The position numbers were made by a program, and so were the translations under genes. The notes under the pieces were generated by a model that saw nothing but the letters and a program-made list of their open reading frames with translations, did no database searches and was not told where the DNA came from. Of a stretch of DNA of 64,000 bases, positions 34,155 through 43,774 are shown one piece after another (positions within the stretch are counted from its first letter, which is position 1; the number at the start of each line of letters is the position of its first letter). The stretch covers positions 1 to 64,000 of the forward strand of contig QWDQ01000076.1 of assembly GCA_003868215.1 (NCBI GenBank), read 5' to 3'. The stretch comes from Pseudophaeomoniella oleicola (taxonomy: Eukaryota > Ascomycota > Eurotiomycetes > Phaeomoniellales > Phaeomoniellaceae).

Positions 34155-36752
34155 ATGGCTTCAAACAATCAGGAAAACAAGATCCATGATCATCTAAATC
34201 ATCGTGCAATATCGGAACCTCAGCATCTATTTGCCTCCGAGCTTTTAGATGAGCCTTATAGTACGGCTCTGAGCCACGGTGCTGAAGCTCCTCTTGTGCA
34301 ATTCGATCAAGGTCTCGAAGAAGATGAAGACGAGGCCGGAGCCCAGCTCTTGCGAGAGCGCAAGATCAAACTCATTGACAGGCTTGGCAAGTGGGCGACT
34401 ATCGCGCTGCCACTCAGTTATCTTGGGATCCTCGCGGCGCTGGGCTTTCTTGCATTCTTATGGTCTGCCAATGAGGCCAATTCGACTTGGCTGGCTATCA
34501 TAGTGAATGGCTGGGCGACCAGGGCTGTATCACTGTCATCTACTTGGATAAGGAATGCCGCAGACATTCAAGCGGGCTTCGGTGTTGCCATGCTCGCTGC
34601 GTTGTCGTTGGAGTCATTCCACACCCGCCTCGCTGATGCTGCGAAACTATCCTCATTACGATCGGGCCGTGGAAAGCCATATGATCTATTCCCTGAAGCG
34701 GGCCGGTCTATAAGCTGGAGCAGTGCCGGTCTTCTGGCACCGGCCACATTACTGGTATGCACGACTTTTCTGCTGCAGTTCAGCTCTACTGTTCTACTAT
34801 CGGACTTACACTTGGGCCCGCTGCCGAGTCGTGCCCAAAGCAGCTCCCATCTGATTGATCTTTTTTACAATGTTACCGGTGATTACCAGACAGCGATAGA
34901 GAATGCGACAGTTCTGGGTACCAACACTAATTACGCTGTCAAAGCGCCCTTGTTCCCCCGAGGAAGTACGTGGCGAAGGAGCCCTGGCGCATTCCCAGTG
35001 TTCGCGGAGGTCTCTGAACCTGTTTCAACGGAGGATAGAACAAGCGACACCGGAAAGTTGCTTCGCGCCTTTCTCCCTTTTCCCGATGCTCAGTCTAGAG
35101 AAACTATCAGCAACTACACAGGTAAAGCGATGGTCCTAGACTCGCGCGTGTCGTGTCAGCGGCCCCTACTACACCACTTCGATATCATCTCCAACGATAG
35201 TGATTTTGTCCAGCTGACTGGATCCGTCTCGCCATCAACCACTATGCCCAAGCTCTTGTCCCCTTCGCAGCCGGTGCCATTCTCGTGCTACTATCTTCGA
35301 GAATCCGTTCAATACTCCCTTTGTCAACTGCAGCCAGCGGACCCAAACCTTGAGCACGGCGCCAGCAACCCACCACAGACAGCCCCTGTAGGTTCGCAGC
35401 CATACAATGTTATAGGAGGCAACCGTGCGGGCGGCCTTGTGAGCGAATTTCAGAATATATCTACGCCACAGAACTATACATCAGACACGGGCCCGATGTC
35501 CTACGGTGTTGCATTCCTCTTGGTCCATTCTCCATCTGGTGAGGTAGAGTTGAACGGAAGTGTGCGTTATGGATATTATGACAGCGCCGACAATGGTACG
35601 AACACGACTACAGTACACAACGAATGGGTGACGTTCGACCTCTCCGATTTTGTAAGTCCGGCCGAAGACGAGGGCTTCGTAGGCGAGGAGAGCGAAGGCA
35701 CGCTGAGTCTATCACTCTGCCATGCAGCTTGGGATGCTGTGGTATTACCTGTGAACATTCACAGCACCAAAAACCGATCAGAGCCCACTGCGCAGTACAA
35801 CGCAACTGCAGCCACATATCAATTTTTTGCGGTTCGACAACAGCTGCACCACAGCAGTGACTCACTTTCGACAGCCGATAGAGGCATTTTGGACTTGGAA
35901 GCGCGAGATTCCTGGTTCCCGCTACCCGAAGACAAACCGCCGATCGCCTGGCAACCTTTCGTGCAGAACTTGGGAGACATCGCTGGACCAATCCAACAAG
36001 CCTGGATCGATTCGGACGAAAGCAGGCAGTTTGCTCGAATGAGCGGCAACAACACGATACTCCTCTACCCAAATCAAGCGGACTCTGCGATAGCCTATGG
36101 AGCAGCCAGTGACATTCACTCTGTCTACACCGAACAATACACCCTCGCACAATCTCCATCCATCCCCTCTGGAGTCTACACCCCGGACCCAGTCCACTCG
36201 GCCCTCTTCCTCGAAATCCTTGAGAATGACGGCAGCCTCGCCTCGGCGATTTCTGCCCTCATCACTGTCCTCTCCAGCATGGCGTATTATGACCAACTCC
36301 CGCAGTTCACCACCTCCGCCAACGCCACCCAGGTCTTCTTCACCACAGTGCTGTACCCGCAGAGCTACCGCGGCTTTACAGCTTTCGTCGTCGTGCTGTC
36401 CCTGCATCTTTTGGCCATCGGCATCGTCACCACGACATTCATATCCCGTTCGCGCTATACCCTCTTAGGCAATTCGTGGCTGCTAGTCACACAGATCTTC
36501 AGTGCCGAGACCAAAGTGATTTTCGAGGGGGACGGGTTAGAAGTCGCCAAGGACAGTGAGATTGAAAATATGCTGAAAATGATAGGGGAGGAGCACGGAG
36601 GACCGGGCACGAAGCCGGCTGCAAACGACCACTATGGCGTTGGCCTTTCCAAGCAGTCTGGGAGGGTCGAATTGATTCAAAAGGAGGAAGCGGCTGAGAC
36701 ATTTGTAAAGAGGAGGAGGAGGAGGAGGATGGAGAAGCTAGAGCGGGATTGA
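34155..36752 (+). CDS. Large multi-pass membrane protein of unknown function
   Basis: This single-exon protein has 865 residues. I do not recognise a named family, but the layout is common in filamentous fungi. It has an acidic cytosolic N-terminus (FDQGLEEDEDEAGAQ), membrane helices near 80-105 (WATIALPLSYLGILAALGFL), about 137-155 and about 192-218 (LLAPATLLVCTTFLLQFSS), a long extracellular domain of about 500 residues with many N-x-S/T sites, and a last helix near 740-765 (FTAFVVVLSLHLLAIGIV). The tail is basic (KRRRRRRMEK). The extracellular part contains repeated NYT/NGT sites and several cysteines. There is no enzymatic motif. It is intact, without introns. Confidence 0.75.
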   Translation: MASNNQENKIHDHLNHRAISEPQHLFASELLDEPYSTALSHGAEAPLVQFDQGLEEDEDEAGAQLLRERKIKLIDRLGKWATIALPLSYLGILAALGFLAFLWSANEANSTWLAIIVNGWATRAVSLSSTWIRNAADIQAGFGVAMLAALSLESFHTRLADAAKLSSLRSGRGKPYDLFPEAGRSISWSSAGLLAPATLLVCTTFLLQFSSTVLLSDLHLGPLPSRAQSSSHLIDLFYNVTGDYQTAIENATVLGTNTNYAVKAPLFPRGSTWRRSPGAFPVFAEVSEPVSTEDRTSDTGKLLRAFLPFPDAQSRETISNYTGKAMVLDSRVSCQRPLLHHFDIISNDSDFVQLTGSVSPSTTMPKLLSPSQPVPFSCYYLRESVQYSLCQLQPADPNLEHGASNPPQTAPVGSQPYNVIGGNRAGGLVSEFQNISTPQNYTSDTGPMSYGVAFLLVHSPSGEVELNGSVRYGYYDSADNGTNTTTVHNEWVTFDLSDFVSPAEDEGFVGEESEGTLSLSLCHAAWDAVVLPVNIHSTKNRSEPTAQYNATAATYQFFAVRQQLHHSSDSLSTADRGILDLEARDSWFPLPEDKPPIAWQPFVQNLGDIAGPIQQAWIDSDESRQFARMSGNNTILLYPNQADSAIAYGAASDIHSVYTEQYTLAQSPSIPSGVYTPDPVHSALFLEILENDGSLASAISALITVLSSMAYYDQLPQFTTSANATQVFFTTVLYPQSYRGFTAFVVVLSLHLLAIGIVTTTFISRSRYTLLGNSWLLVTQIFSAETKVIFEGDGLEVAKDSEIENMLKMIGEEHGGPGTKPAANDHYGVGLSKQSGRVELIQKEEAAETFVKRRRRRRMEKLERD

Positions 36753-37725
36753 TATCCATAGAAGACGGTCCGTAGCCAAATGCAAAGGTTGGCTAGTAAC
36801 GGGCTTGAAGATGTAAACTGCGAGGTATGATAAGTACCTACTGACCGAATGTCAAATCAGCAACACATTGAATGCAATGCAACGCAACATATCCCCCCCC
36901 CTCTCTCTCTCTCTCTGGCAATGCTAGGTGCCGTTGACCGGAAGCTGACGACGCATTTGTGAGTGAGAATTCAACTGCCGTCATCGGGCTAGGTGGGGTG
37001 CCTTCTGCTGCTGAGCATGATCCAGTGTCATATACTGAACGTTTGAGAATGCATTCGCCATGGTCGAACAAGGGAGAAGCAGTTGGAAATATGAGCACAA
37101 GGATTGTGAAAGACAATAAGAACACCATAAAATGGATAATGAGAAATTGAAGACTTTTGTTCATCATCCTGTTCATAGGAAATCCCCCACCAAAGCTACT
37201 GTCAGATGAAGTCATGATCAGGCTGCATCTAATTACCTGAAAAGGTGTACCAGCTTTAAATAGCCCCAATTGTAAGCCGGCCAGGCTGAGTGGGCATGAG
37301 GCTGAACGACACAAGGTGGAGGGGGCCCAGGACAGAGAATAGGTAGTCAGCTTCTGGCTCAAGGTTCAAGATTCAATCCATGAGGATTCCATCCTCTAAA
37401 GATATTGAATCTTAGTACTGTAGCCATTGTCTTGCTCACCGTCTTGTAACAGGAACAATAATATCCATCAATAGTATGGTGTTTTCTCAGTGTGCATGCC
37501 AATTCATGATACACTACTATTGCAGGTACGTAAGGCAAAGCTTTTGAAAGTGTTTCTGATGTTGAAATTCTGGACTAGCCCTTTCCCGTTACTACTGTCC
37601 AAATCTACATCAGTAAAGCGCAATCACGTAGAGTCAATATTAGTTGATGTGAGAGGTATTTATGTTACTTAATTTATTGTATCAATTAGTTTTAAGAGTA
37701 TAAGCTATTTAAATGCTTACAGTAT

Positions 37726-37781
37726 TCAAACAGCGAAACCTGTTTCCCTCCGTTGAAGACGTCTCTTTGCACCTGAAACGC
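37726..37781 (+). repeat. Degenerate ~50-bp repeat, copy 1
   Basis: This copy shares ttcaaacagcg at its left and gaagacgtctctttgcacct with gaaacgca at its right with copies 2 (38020-38068) and 3 (40705-40756). It lies downstream of the HET gene. Confidence 0.5.
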
Positions 37782-38019
37782 ATATCAATGGTCTGGGCCA
37801 ATCCGGATGATACCCCTTTGACTCCAGGCCAGATGAACGATAAGTACCTTCGCGCATTTGTGGTAGCGGACAAATGAGTCCGAGATGGAGGGTAAGATTT
37901 CATGCACGACTCGCTCTCCTGATGCAGCCAAAAGTTATCAGTGTTTGCCTTGATGTGCCCCTGCCATATTACGCGTAATCGGAGCAGATTGAAATCATAC
38001 ATGGTATAAGGAACCGTCC

Positions 38020-38068
38020 ATTCAACGGCATACTACCTTGTTCAAGACCTTTCTGCGCCTGAAACGCA
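38020..38068 (+). repeat. Degenerate ~50-bp repeat, copy 2
   Basis: It begins attcaacggcatactacc, continues through ttcaagacctttctgc and ends gcctgaaacgca. It shares catactacc with copy 3 and ctgaaacgca with copy 1. It lies ten bases before the inverted-repeat element. Confidence 0.55.
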
Positions 38069-38078
38069 GTTGTCTTCC

Positions 38079-38240
38079 ACAGTCTATGGTCGTATGTGAA
38101 AGAGTCCACAACAAAGCAGTATATAACAGGGAAGGAAAGTCAAGGATAACACATACCTAGGTATCTATATAGATGCAATGTTGTCGAACATCATAGTGTA
38201 AGTTCTAGGGTATACCTTCTCCACATACGATCATAGACTG
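38079..38240. mobile_element. MITE-like element with ~24-bp inverted ends
   Basis: The left end reads cagtctatggtcgtatgtga and the reverse complement of the right end (38217-38240) reads cagtctatgatcgtatgtgg, so about 20 of 22 bases pair. The spacer is about 115 bp with no coding capacity. The size and layout are those of a small non-autonomous DNA transposon. I could not define a target site duplication with confidence. The left end plus the internal gcagtatata recurs at 22337-22382, which supports a dispersed family. Confidence 0.6.
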
Positions 38241-38502
38241 CAGCCAGGCACGCATCACACTGCGCAGCCTGAAGATGTAACGGATCAATGGCGCCAAGGG
38301 TGCCATGAGCTGATTGATCGCGGTCGGTAGAGCGGAGGGCTGCTACCGCCTCACCTGGCACAACGCATTTCTGAGTCCAGAGGAGGCATGAGCTTCCTAC
38401 CTAATAGACGCCGACCAACAGCCATGGACAGGCAGTCGACGGTGAATCGATTGTGAGAAAGCAACAGTTCAGGAATCAAAGTATAATACTGCCGTTCTCC
38501 TT

Positions 38503-40479
38503 TCACTTGATTTCAAATTCCATCTCTTCGAGGATCCCCGCTTCAAGCATGCTTGTCGCCTCCCCGTCCATCATCTCTGACACCCACGCCTCTCCAAGGA
38601 AGTGATAGGAGGAACGGTTCTTCTCCGCCTGTGGTGTTGACCCGATTGAATGAATCTGCCTGAGGATCAACGGCGTGCGAGCTCCAAACAGGACGACGAC
38701 GTCGTCGTTTTCACGCATTGCAGAGGGACCGAGCCCCATGAATTGCGTTGCATCGATGGTGGTTAGGAAAAAGCGCCGATCGTCGCACATTCTCGAGGCT
38801 GCTCTGTCGAAGCGCTGCCAGTCTCCTTCTTCCGATTCAAATTTATCATTGGGTGTGTAAGGCCTTACGGTGCCGTCAGTAGTACTAATACTGCTCGAAA
38901 GGTCATCGGTTGCTTCACCGTAATCAACAATGCCGAAGAGCTGGTTTAGATGATTGATATAGGCAAAAAAGTCAAAGTAACATTTAAGTCTGTCATCCAC
39001 GTCGAGTGCATCCACGTTGTCATAGCCAGCATTCATTTCACACGTGAGCGTACGGGCAAATATGAGCCGCGCCGCAGTCTTCTCAACGTCCCTTGGCTGT
39101 TGAAGATTGACTGTTTGATGCCACAAGTGCCACGCAACTGGAGGCCTAGCCGTCGTTTCTGACAATACCTCGCTAGCAAGTCCGAATTGCTTGTAGTCCA
39201 TGATGTCGGAAACCAATTCTACCCTGCCAAGTCTCACGCCTCGTAACCTGAGACTGCTTGGGGCGATGTATGAGAAGTCTTCGAGTCTGCGATCTCCGCT
39301 GGGATAATGAAGATCGTCCTCGTAACCAATCCTCGTTGATTCTGTAAGGGAGCAGTCCCAGCGTGGCACCCAGGATGGAAACGTTGACAACTGATCGAAA
39401 CTCGAAGGGTGTTGGACGTATGACAATATTGACAAGTCTTTATATGACTTGAGAGCGGCCACAGCGAGTTCAATGTACAGTTCGACCACAGATTTTCGGT
39501 AAGTGACTTGTATCGAATTCATGATATCCTCATCTTTGAGGAGACCCAGTATGCCATAGATCTTGTCTCTCGGATCGGTGGCACCGAAGCCTCGATGCCG
39601 AAGCAGAGCATCAAGAATATTGTCGAATTGTAGATCAGGATCCGAATAATTCCACATCGTGACAGCATTTTCGATTGGAATTCCCTGAAGTAGAGGTGGA
39701 GCACGGAAATCATGCTCAATCATTTGTGCTTCAATCCAATCAGCTGTGATGCCCACAACGTACCATGGTATATCGACGTCGCCACACATCAATACTGAAT
39801 CCTGTGAAACAACTATCTCTTGGACGCACCAAATCCTTGAGAACCATTCTCTGGAGAAGAAATCTGCCAACGCTTCCCAGAATGGCCAGATCTGTCCGTC
39901 TGAAAAATCCCCAAATGCGCCTAAGCGATCTAGGGCAGCATGCACGACCTTCAACTCGCCAGGCAGATCGACCCATCTCAAACCACGACTTCGACAATTG
40001 CATTCAATTGTCTGTACAATAGCGGCCATCAGGGTCAGAGCACATTCTGAGCTCTGCTTATTGTCTGGGCCAAGCCATACCATCACCCGAACTGCTTTCT
40101 CGTAGATTTTCCCCATGATACTGACCTGCGCGCTCCGTTCATCCATGTCATTCTGATTGATGCAGATTGCGTCAGCCCAAATGAGTCGTGAGCGGTTCAA
40201 CAAGCGGAGCCGCTGCAAGGCATCTCCCAGGCTTTTGCCAACCGAAACCACGTTTCCGTTCACTCTTATTGTCGTCCTCACTGACGGATCTCCCCACACA
40301 TACGAGAGTGCTTCGAAGGGCGAATTATCATCAAGCTCAATGTAGAGTAGCTTACATTCAAGAGAAGACTGAGGCAAACCTGGCTTAAGCTGTAGAAGTC
40401 GAAGAGTGTGAGGTGTCGGCAGAGGTTCGTAGATACCGCGCGTTTCAGGCCTGTGGTCTTCAAAAGGTTCGTCACTCAT
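38503..40479 (-). CDS. HET-domain protein (heterokaryon incompatibility type)
   Basis: This single-exon protein has 658 residues. HET-domain proteins trigger cell death when genetically different hyphae fuse, or act in related non-self responses; most family members have no assigned partner. The three HET blocks are seen: FEALSYVWGDPS at residues 55-66, LIWADAICINQNDMDERSAQ at 99-118 with YEKAVRVMVWLG after it, and WFSRIWCVQEIVVSQDS near 213. The C-terminal half has no recognised domain, and no repeats of the WD or ankyrin kind. The gene is intact. It is flanked on both sides by copies of a short degenerate repeat. Confidence 0.9.
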   Translation of the reverse strand: MSDEPFEDHRPETRGIYEPLPTPHTLRLLQLKPGLPQSSLECKLLYIELDDNSPFEALSYVWGDPSVRTTIRVNGNVVSVGKSLGDALQRLRLLNRSRLIWADAICINQNDMDERSAQVSIMGKIYEKAVRVMVWLGPDNKQSSECALTLMAAIVQTIECNCRSRGLRWVDLPGELKVVHAALDRLGAFGDFSDGQIWPFWEALADFFSREWFSRIWCVQEIVVSQDSVLMCGDVDIPWYVVGITADWIEAQMIEHDFRAPPLLQGIPIENAVTMWNYSDPDLQFDNILDALLRHRGFGATDPRDKIYGILGLLKDEDIMNSIQVTYRKSVVELYIELAVAALKSYKDLSILSYVQHPSSFDQLSTFPSWVPRWDCSLTESTRIGYEDDLHYPSGDRRLEDFSYIAPSSLRLRGVRLGRVELVSDIMDYKQFGLASEVLSETTARPPVAWHLWHQTVNLQQPRDVEKTAARLIFARTLTCEMNAGYDNVDALDVDDRLKCYFDFFAYINHLNQLFGIVDYGEATDDLSSSISTTDGTVRPYTPNDKFESEEGDWQRFDRAASRMCDDRRFFLTTIDATQFMGLGPSAMRENDDVVVLFGARTPLILRQIHSIGSTPQAEKNRSSYHFLGEAWVSEMMDGEATSMLEAGILEEMEFEIK

Positions 40480-41568
40480 ATCTCAAGCATGGTAAGAGTC
40501 ATTGGTGCAATTATTTGTGTAGCTGACGTGAACACCGCAGCCGTTGAAGAGGAAGCATAGACGCAGATGAAGCTGCTCATTTTATGTAAAGCATAAGTAG
40601 GTCTCAATAGCGGTTCAACTGACCGGTTACTTGTGCCTGTCAACGCATACCAGGTACTAGTAGTCAGAGCCCATCAAGTTCATACAGAAATGAGCAAACG
40701 CCCTCTTCAAACAGCGTCATACTACCACTCTCGTTCAAGACGTTTTCTGCACTGACGTACCAGTATTCAATAGGTCATAATCATACAAGACAATAAACAA
40801 AGCCGCTGTAGTAGGCACATAGCAGACGAGAAAGGACTGAAGCGTAATGATCACCGCCCTTTAACCTGAGCGATACCTCCTTAGGCAATCTCACTTAAGA
40901 GACCCCAAGAGCCTAGAACTAATTAACGGTTCTGGCCGCCCATGTCACGCGTTGGTTGCGGCAGAGTCGCCTGTTCTGCTGGGGGTTCCTGGGCACGGCT
41001 GGAGCTACTGTAGGCAGGTATGGCGAGGCTTATAGATAAAGTAGGGGATCGTCCTCACCGCTAATTAGGTACAACAAAACATTCCTTTTCTTATGTTTCT
41101 TTGACGACTCTGCTTTCAATACTGAACCAGATGTATATTGTTCACAGTCGGGCGTGCGCATTCCATCTCATATGCCTTCGAATCAATTCACATCACCAGT
41201 CCCTGTAACCCATCATGTTTACCAGACAGGAAATACGGCCACCCCTATCATGAGCATGGAATAAATACCCAACTAGCCTTATCACGAAGTAACTAGTCCA
41301 GGTAGTAAGTAAGGTAGCCAGCCTATGGAGGGGTAGGGCCGAGGCGGCACAATTGCCGTGACAAGGAACTATTGCTTTAGTAGGGGCTTCAACGGCGCGT
41401 TGTATTCAACTTTTTGTGACCCCTCCCTCTACTACTGCCGCGCCGTCCATAAGAGTCCGGTCGCGCGCACTTGTCGATGTCCTCCTCGTAGGTTTTGTAC
41501 AAAGACGTCCTTTCAAACCGGACTAGAATACAGAAAAGAAAGGAGAGAGAGAGAGAGAAAGAGAAAGA
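40480..41568. promoter_or_regulatory. Divergent upstream region with repeat copy
   Basis: This 1.09-kb gap lies between the starts of the HET gene and the oxidoreductase gene. It holds copy 3 of the degenerate repeat (40705-40756) and a GA-rich tract at about 41544-41567 immediately before the ATG at 41569. No gene is seen. Confidence 0.5.
40705..40756 (+). repeat. Degenerate ~50-bp repeat, copy 3
   Basis: It shares cttcaaacagcg with copy 1, and catactacc with gttcaagacgttttctgcac with copy 2. It lies about 230 bp upstream of the HET start. Confidence 0.5.
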
Positions 41569-42636
41569 ATGACATCCTCAGCGCCATATACAACGAAGCA
41601 ATGGATCCTTGCATCCAAGCCTACCGGTGCCCCCGTCCTCTCTGGACCTGATGCGACATTCAAGCTTCAGACCGCTACTCTGCCGCCACTGAAAGACGGC
41701 CAGCTCCTGGCAAAGGTACGGTACTTCTCGAACGACGCAGGCCAGCGCAACTTCATTGAGAGCACCGTCGCACCCGAGCGTCTCTATGTACCCGACGTCC
41801 CGGTCGGCTCGCCTATGCGATCGGGCATCATTGCCGAGGTCGTGGAGTCCGCCTCACCTTCTTTCAAGGTCGGAGATCTGGTCGTCGACTTCCACTTGGG
41901 CACGTGGAGCGAGCTCGTCATCTTGGATGCGGCCACTTCTCAACCCGCCGCTCCATTACCCGCCGACCTTTCGATCACGCACTACCTTGGTGCATTTGGG
42001 GCCCCCGCGCTAGCGGCCTATACAGGCTTGTACTACGCGGGGGAGGCGAAGCCGGAGCACACCATTGTCGTCTCGGCAGCAGCCGGAGCAACAGGCAGCA
42101 TGGCCATCCAAATCGCGGTGCACATACTAGGAGCCAAGCGCGTGGTTGGTATTGCCGGCTCCGACGAGAAGTGCGCCTGGGTACGCGACCAGCTCGGCGC
42201 CCATGCATGCATCAACTACAAGAGCCCAACCTTCCTCGAGGACCTGAAAGCCGCCACCCCGGACGAAGTAGACCTATACTTCGACAACGTCGGAGGCAAA
42301 GTACTCGACGCCCTCCTAACACGCATGAAAAAAGCCGGCACCGTCGCCGTCTGCGGCGCCGTCAGCACCTACAACACGAGCGACCCTATGTCCCTCGTGA
42401 ACTGGTTCGAAGTGATCTCCGCACGCATCACCATCCGCGGCTTCATCATGCTCGACTACATGGACAAGATCCCGTCGATCCTCGGCGAACTCATCGGGGC
42501 CGCCGTCGCCGGCAAGATCAAGTTGCAGGACGCCGAGACTGTGATCGAGGCCCGGCTCGAGGATCAGCCGGGCGTGTGGTGGCAGTTGTACTCCGGTGTA
42601 AATCAGGGGAAACTTGTCACGAAGCTCATTGTATAG
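41569..42636 (+). CDS. NADP-dependent oxidoreductase, zinc-free MDR family (PTGR / double-bond reductase type)
   Basis: This single-exon protein has 355 residues. The family (prostaglandin reductase/leukotriene B4 12-hydroxydehydrogenase, plant double-bond reductases, yeast Yml131w/YncB-like) reduces alpha,beta-unsaturated carbonyls with NADPH. Features in order are the N-terminal MTSSAPYTTKQWILASKPTG, VRYFSNDAGQRN near 50-61, the substrate loop VPVGSPMRSG, the nucleotide-binding motif VVSAAAGATGSMAIQIA near 165-181, VDLYFDNVGG near 235, and a C-terminal GKLVTKL. There are no zinc-binding cysteines, as expected. It is GC-rich and intact. Confidence 0.9.
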   Translation: MTSSAPYTTKQWILASKPTGAPVLSGPDATFKLQTATLPPLKDGQLLAKVRYFSNDAGQRNFIESTVAPERLYVPDVPVGSPMRSGIIAEVVESASPSFKVGDLVVDFHLGTWSELVILDAATSQPAAPLPADLSITHYLGAFGAPALAAYTGLYYAGEAKPEHTIVVSAAAGATGSMAIQIAVHILGAKRVVGIAGSDEKCAWVRDQLGAHACINYKSPTFLEDLKAATPDEVDLYFDNVGGKVLDALLTRMKKAGTVAVCGAVSTYNTSDPMSLVNWFEVISARITIRGFIMLDYMDKIPSILGELIGAAVAGKIKLQDAETVIEARLEDQPGVWWQLYSGVNQGKLVTKLIV

Positions 42637-43774
42637 ATGAAGAAAGAAAGAAGAAAGATCAAGAACAACTACCTAAGTATACCTGATTTTTCGGTCTTTT
42701 TTTTTTTTTTTTTTTCCTTCGAGATCTGTAAGTTTTACCGTATCTTATTGCAATTCCCTGGTCGTTGCAATCGCACGACGTCAACGGCGTTACTACTTAG
42801 TAGTCTTCTTCAAGCCTCTCTCAAGTTGGTAGGTAGGTAGGTACCTAGCAGGTCCATTATCTATATAGATTGCAGAAAGAAGCCACGAGATGAGAAAATG
42901 ATTCGATTCGATCCGACCTTCAACACCTCAGGTAGAGAACCGATCACGTAATCAAGGTTGTCTTCAAACCCGTTTCTTTCCTAGGTACCTACATTAATAA
43001 TAATACCTCATTCTTTCTCTCCGACCTGTAACCAACGGGGGCAGAACCCTGCATGCATGACCATTCATGCACACACTCACACACTCACACCCTTCCCCCC
43101 TTCCTTCCTCTCTTCCTTCCGTCCTTTTGGCCTTTCAGAATGATTTCAGTTCGCCGCTAATTCTGGACAAACATATTGAATTCCCCCGCCCCCATCCCCC
43201 ATCCCCATCCTTCCCCCTCAACCCTTACCCCAACTGACTGACAGGCTACATACCCTGATTAGTAGGTAGCTATGTCATGAGGCGTACTTGCTTATTCGAC
43301 CACCTTCAAACTTCGACCGGGCATTTCAGTTTCCAATGAAAAGCCATGGATCAGGGATGGATGTCCTTATCGCAAATGGGCTACAAAAAAGGTTGTTCTA
43401 CGACAGCAACTTCTCATTGGGGTCATGAAAGCCCTTGCAAGGGCTGAGGTGGTCGACAATGAACACCCATGTTTGTCGGAAGGTAAGGCTACCCTGCCTG
43501 TCAACACTGCCCATTGAAAGGGCAGCTAAGCCCTGCCTTGCGGCGGTGGTGGCTCGGTGGAATATGCATGACGTGTCAGCATCAGCCTTTTGGTACGACA
43601 ACCACCTTAAATATACAACTTACCTCGCTTCGAAACATATCTACCATCGTTTTGATGCTTGATCTCTACCTCTCGTGTAGAGCGGTCGTTATGTTCCTCT
43701 GCCAAATCGCATCGATATAGCAGAGAAAAATAATTACGTGCCTTAAAGAGCATTCGCATAAAAACGTGCAAAGC
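42637..43774. other. Intergenic stretch, pyrimidine-rich promoter region
   Basis: No gene is seen. A T run of about 20 lies at 42697-42716. CCTAGGTACC-type palindromes occur at about 42837-42848 and 42981-42990. From 43064 to about 43230 the plus strand is pyrimidine-rich (CACACT repeats, then TTCC and CCCC tracts), a layout common in fungal promoters. Confidence 0.5.

Larger units (their letters stand above)
36753..38502. other. 1.75 kb intergenic stretch with small repeats
   Basis: This is a convergent gap between two genes. It carries a C8-9 followed by CT repeats (about 36893-36916), two copies of a degenerate ~50-bp repeat (37726-37781 and 38020-38068) and an inverted-repeat element (38079-38240). 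A 174-codon minus frame at 36838-37362 spans the C/CT run and has no family features, so no gene is called. Confidence 0.5.

Noticed and set aside
36838-37362. 174-codon minus-strand frame
   Set aside because: It runs through a C/CT simple repeat and has no recognisable domain or splice context; likely chance.
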